The notes: generated from the sequence alone by a model not told the origin. Shown: positions 1-6,347, counted from the first letter of the stretch. The stretch: DNA of 17,394 nt from RGIG2094 sp045660065 (GCA_045660065.1 JAZRDC010000074.1:1-17394), one strand, 5' to 3'. A program made the numbers and translations.

Positions 1-4
1 AATA

Positions 5-409
5 ATGAATATTGAATTTGAGAAATTAGATTATAAATTCAAATACAAGCCACTTCTAATTGGCGGTAAAGCAATGGAGTACTATGGATTGCGAAAGGCT
101 GGAGCCGATGTTGATTTGGTAGTACATTCTACTGACCATGAAGCATTAGTAGATAAATATCCGTCGAATATCAAAGATTTGTATGGTGATATAGGTGTTT
201 GTGAATTTGAATTTGAAATATGGAATCAAATATGTACTTTTGATTATCAGTTTCTGAAAGTAAATGCAATTGAAGAAGATAACTATCTTGTTGTTTCACT
301 GGAAAGGCTTCTATTTTTGAAAGCATTAGCAATGGAAATTCCTAAATACCATAAGGATTTGGAGTTGGTTGTAAAAAAGGTTTTAGATAATGCATACGAA
401 AATTATTGA
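5..409 (+). CDS. Nucleotidyltransferase-fold protein, AbiEii/DUF6036-like
   Basis: This 134-residue protein has the look of a minimal nucleotidyltransferase. A GGKAMEYYGLR segment at residues 20-30 is followed by a DVDLVV acidic pair at about 35-40, which matches the G-G/D-x-D signature of AbiEii-like and related enzymes. Such proteins transfer nucleotides to RNA or protein, often as part of a toxin-antitoxin or abortive-infection pair; that role is inference here. The family is usually longer, so this is a minimal version. The ATG lies four bases from the window edge, so the ribosome site is not visible and a longer upstream start cannot be excluded. A short ORF overlaps the 3' end, and the downstream DNA looks like mobile-element debris. 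No partner gene of normal size is present downstream. Confidence 0.6.
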   Translation: MNIEFEKLDYKFKYKPLLIGGKAMEYYGLRKAGADVDLVVHSTDHEALVDKYPSNIKDLYGDIGVCEFEFEIWNQICTFDYQFLKVNAIEEDNYLVVSLERLLFLKALAMEIPKYHKDLELVVKKVLDNAYENY

Positions 410-500
410 AAAATTGCATCTAAATTGTCTGTCCCGCATAAAAGAGGCAAACATTTTTTATAACATTCTTATAGTAGCAGAACAGTTTGTTAAGAAATAA
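390..500 (+). CDS. Possible 36-residue ORF overlapping the nucleotidyltransferase gene
   Basis: An ATG at 390 opens a 36-codon frame ending in TAA at 498-500. It overlaps the upstream gene by 20 bp in another frame. A weak AAAAAGG ribosome-site-like stretch sits at 375-380, nine bases upstream. The predicted peptide is basic and amphipathic (begins MHTKIIEKLH, ends AEQFVKK). It could be a truncated partner of the nucleotidyltransferase or a chance frame. No family is recognised. Confidence 0.25.
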   Translation: MHTKIIEKLHLNCLSRIKEANIFYNILIVAEQFVKK

Positions 501-527
501 TGGGTAGCACAGAAAGGAGGCAAAGAA

Positions 528-731
528 CAGAAAAGGAATTTTAAAAAGTTAATATGGACTTTGATAAGGGTGAAGTTTACTCGTGTCAAGTTTATAAAAT
601 TTAAAACAATAGTTTGTCGATTTTTAATATTTACATATATTATAATATTTACAACAAGCCTTGCGATGCAAGTCTTTGCGGCTTTGCCGCTAATGTGCTT
701 AACACATTTTGCAATATTGACGGCTGCGTAA
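528..731 (+). pseudogene. Decayed membrane or secreted protein reading frame lacking a start codon
   Basis: A strong AAAGGAGG lies at 513-520. Seven bases after it, where a start codon is expected, the frame reads CAG (528) and then stays open to TAA at 729-731. The encoded peptide has a basic start (KRNFKKLIW) and then hydrophobic runs (RFLIFTYIIIF, then LAMQVFAALPLMCL), like a signal peptide or membrane anchor. TTG at 561 and GTG at 570 are in frame but have no ribosome site. The simplest reading is a gene whose start mutated and whose body was lost. The 3' half overlaps the hairpin cluster, so coding character there may be fortuitous. Confidence 0.3.
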
Positions 732-759
732 AAATGCCCTTGCAAGCAAGCATTTTTAC
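660..759. repeat. Cluster of four hairpins in 100 bp
   Basis: Perfect inverted repeats follow each other closely: CTTGC/GCAAG (660-664/668-672), GCGGC/GCCGC (678-682/686-690), AATGTG/CACATT (692-697/703-708) and GTAAAAATGC/GCATTTTTAC (728-737/750-759). The loop of the last contains another CTTGCAAG palindrome (739-746). It may be a dispersed repeat or a structured RNA. No known RNA family is recognised. Confidence 0.6.
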
Positions 760-846
760 TTATTGTAGCGGGAGCAGGCGAATCCAGTATCCTCAAAGGT
801 TCTAAAGGAAAATTACTGAAAATTGATAACAAAGGAGTAGAATTGT

Positions 847-999
847 ATGGGCAAAGGTTTATTAGCAGGGATTATCACATTGATTGTTGGATTGCTGACA
901 ATGAGTGTGTTTACAGGTGCGGAAGAAGTTGGTGTTGTTGTATCTATTGCAGTTATGGGAGCATTTATTATTTATTTTAATGAAAAAAATAGGTCGTAA
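847..999 (+). CDS. Small two-helix membrane protein (50 aa), unknown function
   Basis: The ATG at 847 is preceded by AAAGGAG at 831-837 with nine bases of spacing, a good ribosome site. The 50-residue product has two hydrophobic segments, about residues 5-22 (GLLAGIITLIVGLLTMSV) and 28-43 (VGVVVSIAVMGAFIIY), separated by a short acidic loop (GAEE), and ends in a polar tail (NEKNRS). It is therefore likely a small inner-membrane protein with a helical hairpin. A terminator-like hairpin follows 13 bases after the stop, which supports a real transcription unit. I do not recognise a family. It lies in an accessory-looking stretch and may belong to a mobile element. Confidence 0.6.
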   Translation: MGKGLLAGIITLIVGLLTMSVFTGAEEVGVVVSIAVMGAFIIYFNEKNRS

Positions 1000-1011
1000 T
1001 TTAATAGATTG

Positions 1012-1046
1012 AAAAAGAGGATGTAAAATAATTTACACCCTTTTTT
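1012..1046 (+). terminator. Rho-independent terminator after the small membrane protein
   Basis: TGTAAA (1022-1027) pairs with TTTACA (1032-1037). After one A-C mismatch the stem extends through GG/CC into an A-rich/T-rich outer part (about 1013-1020 with 1039-1046), ending in six T. The A-tract on the left means it could work in both directions. Confidence 0.65.
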
Positions 1047-1061
1047 CGTTTTTATAAATAT

Positions 1062-1076
1062 GCAACCTGTGGTTGC
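1062..1076. repeat. Perfect palindrome upstream of the HTH-GlmM gene
   Basis: GCAACC (1062-1067) and GGTTGC (1071-1076) form a perfect 6-bp inverted repeat around TGT. It lies about 80 bp before the HTH-GlmM start codon. It could be an operator for the XRE-type domain or a small hairpin; the role is inferred. Confidence 0.4.
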
Positions 1077-1100
1077 GAAAAGTTCAAAGTGAAGTTGGTG

Positions 1101-1131
1101 GATAATATAAATTAAATTTGATAATATAAAT
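1101..1131. promoter_or_regulatory. Tandem 12-bp direct repeats upstream of the HTH-GlmM gene
   Basis: GATAATATAAAT occurs exactly twice, at 1101-1112 and 1120-1131, with a 19-bp period. The repeats lie in the expected promoter zone and carry -10-like boxes (TATAAA at 1124-1129, TATAAT at 1131-1136). Two identical sites near a promoter are what a self-regulating HTH protein might bind. AT-rich chance repetition is the alternative. Confidence 0.4.
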
Positions 1132-1157
1132 ATAATATGAAGGAGATGTTAACATAG

Positions 1158-2768
1158 ATGAAAATAGGAGAAAAAATAGCAAATTTGCGTATTTTGGCGG
1201 GACTGTCTCAGGAACAGTTGGCGGAAAGTTTAGATGTATCAAGGCAATCGGTTTCAAAGTGGGAAATGGATCAGGCGCTGCCGCAGTTGGATAAAGTTGT
1301 GCAGTTATGCCGACTTTTTAAAATATCGACAGATCAACTGCTTTCTGAAAAAAACGCTCTTCCTGAAACCAAATCCAAGAAAAATAAATATTTCGGCACA
1401 GATGGTTTCAGAGGCGAAGCAAATGTTAATCTGACAAGTATGCAGGCATACAAGGTGGGAAGATTTTTAGGTTGGTATTATTCAAATGAAATTTCAGGGA
1501 ATGGAACAAATCACAGAGCAAAAATTGTAATAGGCAAAGACACAAGACGATCAAGTTATATGCTTGAATATTCCATAGTTGCGGGTATAACTGCATCGGG
1601 GGCTGATGCGTATATGCTTCATGTTACCACAACGCCGAGCGTTTCTTATGTTACAAGGCAGGAAGAATTTGATTGCGGCATTATGATTACTGCATCTCAC
1701 AATCCTTTTTATGACAACGGAATAAAAGTGATAAACAAATATGGTGAGAAACTTGATGATAAAACAACATCGCTTATTGAAAGTTATATTGACGGTAATT
1801 TAAGTGAATTGGGAATTTTGGAAGATGATTTACCTCTTGCAACAAAAGAAAAACTTGGGTGCATAATTGATTATTCATCGGGTAGAAACAGGTATTTAGG
1901 CTATCTTATTTCTCTTGCTTCACATTCTTACAAAAACTTAAAAATCGGACTTGATTGCGCCAACGGTGCGTCATGGATGATTGCAAAATCCGTGTTTGCG
2001 GCATTGGGGGCGCAGACTACGGTAATCGGAGCAGAGCCTGACGGATTAAATGTCAACGAAAACTGCGGTTCAACTCATATTGAAAATCTTTGCCGACTTG
2101 TAAAAGAAAAGCATCTTGATGTGGGGTTTGCTTTTGACGGTGATGCAGACAGATGCATAGCGGTAGACAGCAACGGAGAAGTGGTTGACGGCGACAAAAT
2201 GCTGTATATTTTAGGCAAGCGCCTTAAATCGAGAGGAGTTTTAAATCACGATACAATTGTGGCAACTGTTATGTCAAACAGCGGATTTTTGAATAGTCTT
2301 GAAACTTTGGGTATTAAATGTGAGCAGACAGATGTGGGCGACAGGTTTGTTTATGAATGTATGCAAAATAAAGGCTACGACCTTGGGGGCGAGCAATCAG
2401 GGCATATTATAATAAAAAAATATGCCACCACCGGGGACGGAATTTTAACTGCTATTATGATAACTGAGGAAATTTGCGACTCAAAAGTACCTTTGGCAGA
2501 ACTTGTAGCACCTGTAAAACTCTATCCACAATATACTTACAACATAAAAGTTAAGGATAAACCTAAAGTGTTTGAAGATAAAGGAGTTTTGGACAGCCTT
2601 GAAAAAGTGGAAAAGTTAATTGGGGGAAATGGCAGAGTTTTACTTCGTCAAAGCGGTACTGAACCTGTTATAAGAATTATGATTGAGTGTGAGTCAAAGG
2701 AAAAGTGCCTGGAGTTTGCACAAATTATTGCAGATGCCATATTAAAGGGAGGACATGGTATTGAATAG
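1158..2768 (+). CDS. XRE-type HTH fused to GlmM-like phosphoglucosamine mutase
   Basis: Residues 1-64 are a canonical XRE/Cro helix-turn-helix (LSQEQLAESLDVSRQSVSKWE at about 16-36). A lysine-rich linker (65-76) leads into a complete phosphohexomutase of the GlmM type (77-536), about 460 residues against a usual 445-450. GlmM interconverts glucosamine-6-phosphate and glucosamine-1-phosphate on the way to UDP-GlcNAc. Visible motifs are the TASHNP loop with phosphoserine S180, the DGDADR metal loop (D327, D329, D331), the GEQSGH sugar loop (411-416) and the RQSGTEP phosphate loop (497-503), so the enzyme should be active. The linker has no internal start; the next Met (residue 95) is inside the mutase fold, so this is a true fusion. 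GAAGGAG at 1139-1145 sets the ATG at 1158. The acyltransferase gene overlaps by 14 bp. It may be an enzyme that senses amino-sugar phosphates and regulates transcription; that is inference. A separate housekeeping glmM may exist elsewhere. Confidence 0.88.
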   Translation: MKIGEKIANLRILAGLSQEQLAESLDVSRQSVSKWEMDQALPQLDKVVQLCRLFKISTDQLLSEKNALPETKSKKNKYFGTDGFRGEANVNLTSMQAYKVGRFLGWYYSNEISGNGTNHRAKIVIGKDTRRSSYMLEYSIVAGITASGADAYMLHVTTTPSVSYVTRQEEFDCGIMITASHNPFYDNGIKVINKYGEKLDDKTTSLIESYIDGNLSELGILEDDLPLATKEKLGCIIDYSSGRNRYLGYLISLASHSYKNLKIGLDCANGASWMIAKSVFAALGAQTTVIGAEPDGLNVNENCGSTHIENLCRLVKEKHLDVGFAFDGDADRCIAVDSNGEVVDGDKMLYILGKRLKSRGVLNHDTIVATVMSNSGFLNSLETLGIKCEQTDVGDRFVYECMQNKGYDLGGEQSGHIIIKKYATTGDGILTAIMITEEICDSKVPLAELVAPVKLYPQYTYNIKVKDKPKVFEDKGVLDSLEKVEKLIGGNGRVLLRQSGTEPVIRIMIECESKEKCLEFAQIIADAILKGGHGIE

Positions 2769-3432
2769 ACAGGTAAAAACTAAAGAGTTGTTTGATTGCA
2801 AAACCGTCTACCTTGAAAAATTGTTTGATAAATACGAGTACCCGTGGGAATTTCTGCCCAACATAAAGCAGTACATTCTTGACCTTATAAAAGATGGACT
2901 TTGTAGTTTTTCAGAAATTTCAGATGGGGTTTTCGTAGGTGAAAATGTGAAAATTTATCCAAACGCTACAATTGAGGGGCCTGCAATAATAGGAAACAAT
3001 ACTGAAGTGAGACCGGGTGCGTTTATCAGGGGAGCGGTAATTACAGGTTCAAATTGCGTTATAGGGAATTCTTCCGAACTTAAAAACTGCATTTTAATGG
3101 AAAATGTTCAGGTGCCCCATTACAATTATGTAGGAGATTCAATACTTGGTAATTTTGCTCATATGGGAGCGGGGACAATTTGTTCAAATCTGAAAGCAGA
3201 CGGAAAAGCGGTAGTAATCCGTTCAACTGCAGTGTATGAAACTGGGCTTCGCAAAGTGGGTGCTTTCCTTGCAGATGGAGCAGATGTAGGCTCGGGATGC
3301 GTTTTAAATCCGGGGACAATAATCGGTAAAAATACATCAGTTTACCCTCTTAATGCGTTAAGGGGCGTTTTTCCGCCTGATTGTATTGTGAAATCTCAAG
3401 AAAATATAGTTAAGAGAAAAAAGACTTCCTGA
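2755..3432 (+). CDS. Left-handed beta-helix acyltransferase, GlmU C-terminal-like
   Basis: From about residue 55 to 205 the 225-residue protein consists of hexapeptide turns (for example PNATIEGPAIIGNNTEVRPG), which fold as a left-handed beta-helix. It resembles the acetyltransferase half of GlmU without the uridylyltransferase half. Compared from memory with E. coli GlmU, H122, Y125 and N145 line up with H363, Y366 and N386, while the residue matching N377 is His136. Acetylation of glucosamine-1-phosphate, the GlmM product, is the natural hypothesis given the 14-bp overlap with the HTH-GlmM gene, but substrate and cofactor are not shown. The N-terminal 55 residues are a helical extension. 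The GGGAGG at 2747-2752 is only two bases from the ATG at 2755; an in-frame TTG at 2761 has the ideal eight-base gap and may be the real start. The stop codon sits in the loop of a terminator. Confidence 0.75.
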   Translation: MVLNRQVKTKELFDCKTVYLEKLFDKYEYPWEFLPNIKQYILDLIKDGLCSFSEISDGVFVGENVKIYPNATIEGPAIIGNNTEVRPGAFIRGAVITGSNCVIGNSSELKNCILMENVQVPHYNYVGDSILGNFAHMGAGTICSNLKADGKAVVIRSTAVYETGLRKVGAFLADGADVGSGCVLNPGTIIGKNTSVYPLNALRGVFPPDCIVKSQENIVKRKKTS

Positions 3433-3446
3433 GGGAAGTCTTTTTT
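3417..3446 (+). terminator. Terminator overlapping the acyltransferase stop codon
   Basis: GACTTCC (3423-3429) pairs with GGAAGTC (3434-3440), extended by A-tract/T-tract pairing. The loop TGAG contains the TGA stop (3430-3432). The flanking A6 and T6 allow termination on either strand. Confidence 0.9.
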
Positions 3447-3447
3447 G

Positions 3448-3476
3448 TTGAATTTTTTGTATTTTTTTGATATACT
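3448..3476 (+). promoter_or_regulatory. Sigma-A promoter of the CDF-dus-TIM barrel operon
   Basis: TTGAAT (3448-3453), a 17-bp spacer and TATACT (3471-3476), 30 bp before the CDF start. It begins inside the tail of the preceding terminator, so the two operons are packed without a gap. Confidence 0.75.
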
Positions 3477-3505
3477 TAAATAAATAAATTTACAGGAGGC
3501 ACTAA

Positions 3506-4405
3506 ATGAAAACAGAAAAAAATATTTTAATTGCATTTTTGTTAAATCTTATATTTTCAATTTTTGAATTTGTTGGCGGAACAATTACAGGAAGCGTTGC
3601 GATTGTGTCTGATGCGGTGCACGATATCGGCGATGCAATAAGTATTGGTTGCTCATATTTTTTAGAACACAAAAGCAAAAAAGAACCTGACGAAATTTAT
3701 ACATACGGATACAAAAGATTTTCAGTTCTTGGCAGTTTAATCACAACCGTTATTTTGCTTATTGGCTCGGTTGCGGTTATTTATAATGCTATAGTTAGAG
3801 TTTTCAATCCTGTGCCAATCAATTATAGCGGTATGATTGTTTTTGCCCTTATTGGTGCGGTGGTAAACTTTATTGCCGCAATGTTTACCAAAGAAGGCGA
3901 CTCTTTAAACCAGAAGGCGGTAAATCTTCATATGCTTGAAGATGTTCTTGGCTGGATTGTGGTTTTGGTGGGTGCAATTGTTATGCGCTTTACCGATTTT
4001 GCAATTATTGACCCGATTTTATCAATTTGCGTTTCGGTGTTTATTTTAATAAACGCCCTGAAAAACTTTAAAGATATTGAAAATATTTTCCTTGAGAGAA
4101 TTCCCAAAGACATTAACCTTGATGAATTAAAAGAGCATCTTTTGGAAACAGAAGGAGTTTTGGGTGTTCATCATATTCATATATGGAGCATAGACGGTTA
4201 CAACAATTATGCAACAATGCACATTGTTACAGATAAAGAGGGCAGCAGAGTTAAAGAAAAGGTGAGAGAAGAACTAAAGGAGTTTCATATTGTTCATGCA
4301 ACATTGGAACTTGAAAAATCAGACGAACATTGTCATTTGCAGCATTGCCACGCACCGCATAGCGAATGTGGAGGGCATCATCACCATCATCACCATCACC
4401 ATTAA
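3506..4405 (+). CDS. Cation diffusion facilitator, probable zinc exporter with His-rich tail
   Basis: This 299-residue inner-membrane antiporter of the CDF family should export Zn2+ (or a related divalent ion) in exchange for protons. About six membrane helices lie between residues 8 and 185. The transport site is seen as HxxxD in helix 2 (H39, D43, in SDAVHDIGDA) and HxxxD in helix 5 (H142, D146, in LHMLEDVLG), the HD-HD pattern linked to zinc selectivity. A cytosolic ferredoxin-like domain follows (about 205-275; GVHHIHIWSIDG). The last 24 residues are metal-binding: HCHLQHCH, then C/H residues, then nine consecutive His. AGGAGG at 3494-3499 places the ATG at 3506. It is the first gene of an operon with dus 15 bp downstream. 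No metal-responsive operator was recognised at the promoter. Confidence 0.92.
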   Translation: MKTEKNILIAFLLNLIFSIFEFVGGTITGSVAIVSDAVHDIGDAISIGCSYFLEHKSKKEPDEIYTYGYKRFSVLGSLITTVILLIGSVAVIYNAIVRVFNPVPINYSGMIVFALIGAVVNFIAAMFTKEGDSLNQKAVNLHMLEDVLGWIVVLVGAIVMRFTDFAIIDPILSICVSVFILINALKNFKDIENIFLERIPKDINLDELKEHLLETEGVLGVHHIHIWSIDGYNNYATMHIVTDKEGSRVKEKVREELKEFHIVHATLELEKSDEHCHLQHCHAPHSECGGHHHHHHHHH

Positions 4406-4420
4406 GAAACGGAGCAGGTT

Positions 4421-5344
4421 ATGAATTTATATTTTGCCCCTATGGAGGGGATAACTTCTTATACATACAGAAATGCACATCTGGAGTGCTTTGGCGGTGC
4501 GGATAAATATTTTGCACCCTTTATCGTGCCAACCGAAAACGAGAGGATTACATTAAAGACTTTGCGTGATTTGCTTCCCGAAAACAACAAAACAAAAGTT
4601 GTTCCGCAGGTGTTGGCAAATGACGGAAAAGTCTTTGGGGAATTCACAGAAAAACTTAAATATCTTGGTTATGATGAGATAAATTTAAACTTCGGTTGCC
4701 CATCGGGGACTGTTGTGAAAAAGTCAAGAGGTTCGGGTGCTCTTCGAGATTTGGAGGCCTTAGACAGATTTTTAGATGAGGCTTTTTCAAATTCCGATAT
4801 TAAAATTTCCGTTAAAACAAGAACAGGGTTTGATTCTCACGACGAGTTTGATAAAATTATGTCAGTTTACAATAAGTATCCAATTTCAGAACTTATTGTT
4901 CACCCGAGAATAAGAGAAGAATATTACAAGGGAAGCCCTAATATGGAGTCTTTTGAGAAGGCATACAACAGCACAAAAACCGATTTGTGTTACAACGGCG
5001 ATGTGTGGACCAAAGAAATCTATGATAGAATTTTTGCAAAATATCCGAACATAAAAAGCGTAATGCTTGGCAGATGTGCAGTTAAAAATCCTGCACTATT
5101 CAGAGAAATCAAAGGCGGAGACAAACTAAAAACCAAAGAGTTGGTTGAGTTTACAAAAATTTTGCAGGAAAGATATATGAGCCTTTTAAAATCAGAACAT
5201 TACACATTTTTAAGATTAAAAGAATTGTGGATGCTTATGATTTTGAATTTTGAAGAAGAAAAGAAAATTGTAAAAGCAGTAAAAAAATCGAACAAATTGT
5301 CAGATTTAAATGCAACCCTTGCAATATTACCTGAAATAAATTAA
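4421..5344 (+). CDS. tRNA-dihydrouridine synthase
   Basis: This FMN-dependent enzyme reduces specific uridines in the tRNA D-loop to dihydrouridine. The 307-residue TIM-barrel protein starts with the FMN-binding APMEGIT segment (6-12). It has the catalytic cysteine C93 in NLNFGCPSGTVVKKSRGSGA (90-107), the lysine of VKTRTG (K132), the FMN-phosphate-side H161 in VHPR, and the NGD (192-194) and LGRCA (216-220) loops. Length and motif order are normal for the Dus family. I cannot tell DusA, DusB and DusC types apart with certainty. GGAG at 4411-4414 with a six-base gap sets the start. It lies between a zinc exporter and a sugar isomerase-like gene, so the grouping appears to be co-transcription rather than a pathway. 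Confidence 0.92.
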   Translation: MNLYFAPMEGITSYTYRNAHLECFGGADKYFAPFIVPTENERITLKTLRDLLPENNKTKVVPQVLANDGKVFGEFTEKLKYLGYDEINLNFGCPSGTVVKKSRGSGALRDLEALDRFLDEAFSNSDIKISVKTRTGFDSHDEFDKIMSVYNKYPISELIVHPRIREEYYKGSPNMESFEKAYNSTKTDLCYNGDVWTKEIYDRIFAKYPNIKSVMLGRCAVKNPALFREIKGGDKLKTKELVEFTKILQERYMSLLKSEHYTFLRLKELWMLMILNFEEEKKIVKAVKKSNKLSDLNATLAILPEIN

Positions 5345-5348
5345 GGAG
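5343..5348 (+). promoter_or_regulatory. Ribosome binding site overlapping the dus stop; decides the TIM-barrel start
   Basis: AAGGAG shares its AA with the dus TAA stop (5342-5344). Its spacing selects ATG 5356 over ATG 5350 and suggests translational coupling between the two genes. Confidence 0.7.
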
Positions 5349-5355
5349 AATGGAA

Positions 5356-6219
5356 ATGAAAATTTCAACAGAAATAAATACAACTGCTAAAATTACAGGC
5401 GAAGAAAAAGCCATTGAATTAGTAGCAAAAGCAGGTTTTGATGCCTGGGATTTTTCTATGTTTAATATTTGCGACAAAGACTGGGAGAATATGAAGGTTT
5501 TTGAAAACTCTCACCCTATTTCGGGGAGCAATTATCTTGCACACGCAAGAAAGTTAAAGCAAATCGGTCTTGATAACGGGATTGTTTGCAATCAGTCCCA
5601 CGCGCCTTTTCCTATGAGATTAGACGGCATAATGAAATATGTAAAAAGAGCCATTGAATGTACCGCAGAAGCGGGTGGAGAAATTTGCGTAGTTCATCCT
5701 GATAACAGAAAATCAGCAGAAGAAAACGCCGAAATGTTTTTAAAACTTTTGGAATTTTCAAAGGATATGGGTGTTAAAATCGCAACTGAAAATATGTGGA
5801 ACTGGGATAAAGAAAAAGACGAAGCGTTTCCGGCGGCGTGTTCAGGTCCTGAAGACTTTTGCAAACATATTGATTTAGTAGCAAATCCGAGATTTTGTGC
5901 TTGTCTTGATTTAGGCCACGCAGAAATGAGAGGACTTAATACATCTGCAGTTGAAATGATTAAAGCGTTAGGCCCAAGACTTCAGGCGCTTCATATCCAC
6001 GATAATGATAAATGGCACGATTCACATCAGATTCCATTTTCAATGGATATGGATTTTGAACCAATTGTAAAAGCCTTAAAAGAAATTAATTACAGCGGAT
6101 ATTTCACATTGGAAGCAGACAGATACCTTGCAAATCACACCACCGACAATGTGTTTGAAGGAGTAAAAGATATGGCAAAGGCTACAAGACGAATGGCAGA
6201 TATGTTTGAGAATATGTAA
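5356..6219 (+). CDS. TIM-barrel sugar phosphate isomerase/epimerase-like protein
   Basis: This 287-residue protein belongs to the xylose isomerase-like/AP endonuclease 2 TIM-barrel superfamily. Metal-ligand positions are recognisable: E145 in ATENMW, D185 and H188 in LDLGHAE, H213/H215 and D216 in ALHIHDND, and E253 in TLEADRY. Such proteins isomerise or epimerise sugars and polyols (for example keto-sugar 3-epimerases) or are inositol catabolic isomerases. The exact substrate cannot be read from the sequence. AAGGAG at 5343-5348, overlapping the dus stop, is seven bases from ATG 5356 but only one base from ATG 5350, so 5356 is the better start. It is the last gene of the CDF-dus unit, followed 81 bp later by a terminator. 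Confidence 0.82.
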   Translation: MKISTEINTTAKITGEEKAIELVAKAGFDAWDFSMFNICDKDWENMKVFENSHPISGSNYLAHARKLKQIGLDNGIVCNQSHAPFPMRLDGIMKYVKRAIECTAEAGGEICVVHPDNRKSAEENAEMFLKLLEFSKDMGVKIATENMWNWDKEKDEAFPAACSGPEDFCKHIDLVANPRFCACLDLGHAEMRGLNTSAVEMIKALGPRLQALHIHDNDKWHDSHQIPFSMDMDFEPIVKALKEINYSGYFTLEADRYLANHTTDNVFEGVKDMAKATRRMADMFENM

Positions 6220-6233
6220 AAAAAGCCCAGAGC

Positions 6234-6347
6234 ACAAAAATGGCTTGAAATCAATTTAAAAGGACACAATAAAACTTTAAAATTGTATACAGAATGTAGA
6301 AAAATCCTGGAAAATCAGGATTTTTCTTTTTATAGAGCCATTTTTGT
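6234..6347. repeat. 114-bp segment with 12-bp perfect inverted ends
   Basis: ACAAAAATGGCT (6234-6245) is repeated inverted at 6336-6347 (AGCCATTTTTGT). The 6301-6324 terminator hairpin lies between them. The layout resembles a small non-autonomous element, but I see no clear target-site duplication. It could also be long-range RNA pairing around the terminator. Confidence 0.45.
6301..6330 (+). terminator. Terminator between the converging TIM-barrel and alcohol dehydrogenase genes
   Basis: AAAATCCTG (6301-6309) pairs with CAGGATTTT (6316-6324), followed by TCTTTTT. The A-tract on the other side gives a U-tract on the minus strand as well, so it may also serve the alcohol dehydrogenase transcript. 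Confidence 0.85.

Larger units (their letters stand above)
501..846 (+). other. Gene-poor region with mobile-element-like debris
   Basis: No intact gene of normal size is visible in this stretch. It contains a strong Shine-Dalgarno without a start codon (513-520), a decayed hydrophobic frame (528-731), a very AT-rich patch near 590-655, a cluster of hairpins (660-759), and the ribosome site of the small membrane protein at 831-837. Open frames on the opposite strand look like shadows without a ribosome site. Confidence 0.5.

Noticed and set aside
458..832. Minus-strand open frame of 124 codons across the hairpin region
   Set aside because: No ribosome site, low-complexity composition, and it crosses the inverted repeats. 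It looks like a shadow.
4375..4404. CAT/CAC triplet run as a possible CRISPR-like or satellite repeat
   Set aside because: It is simply the coding sequence of the poly-His tail of the CDF exporter.
5350..5355. ATG at 5350 as start of the TIM-barrel gene
   Set aside because: It would sit one base after the AAGGAG; ATG 5356 has a seven-base spacing.
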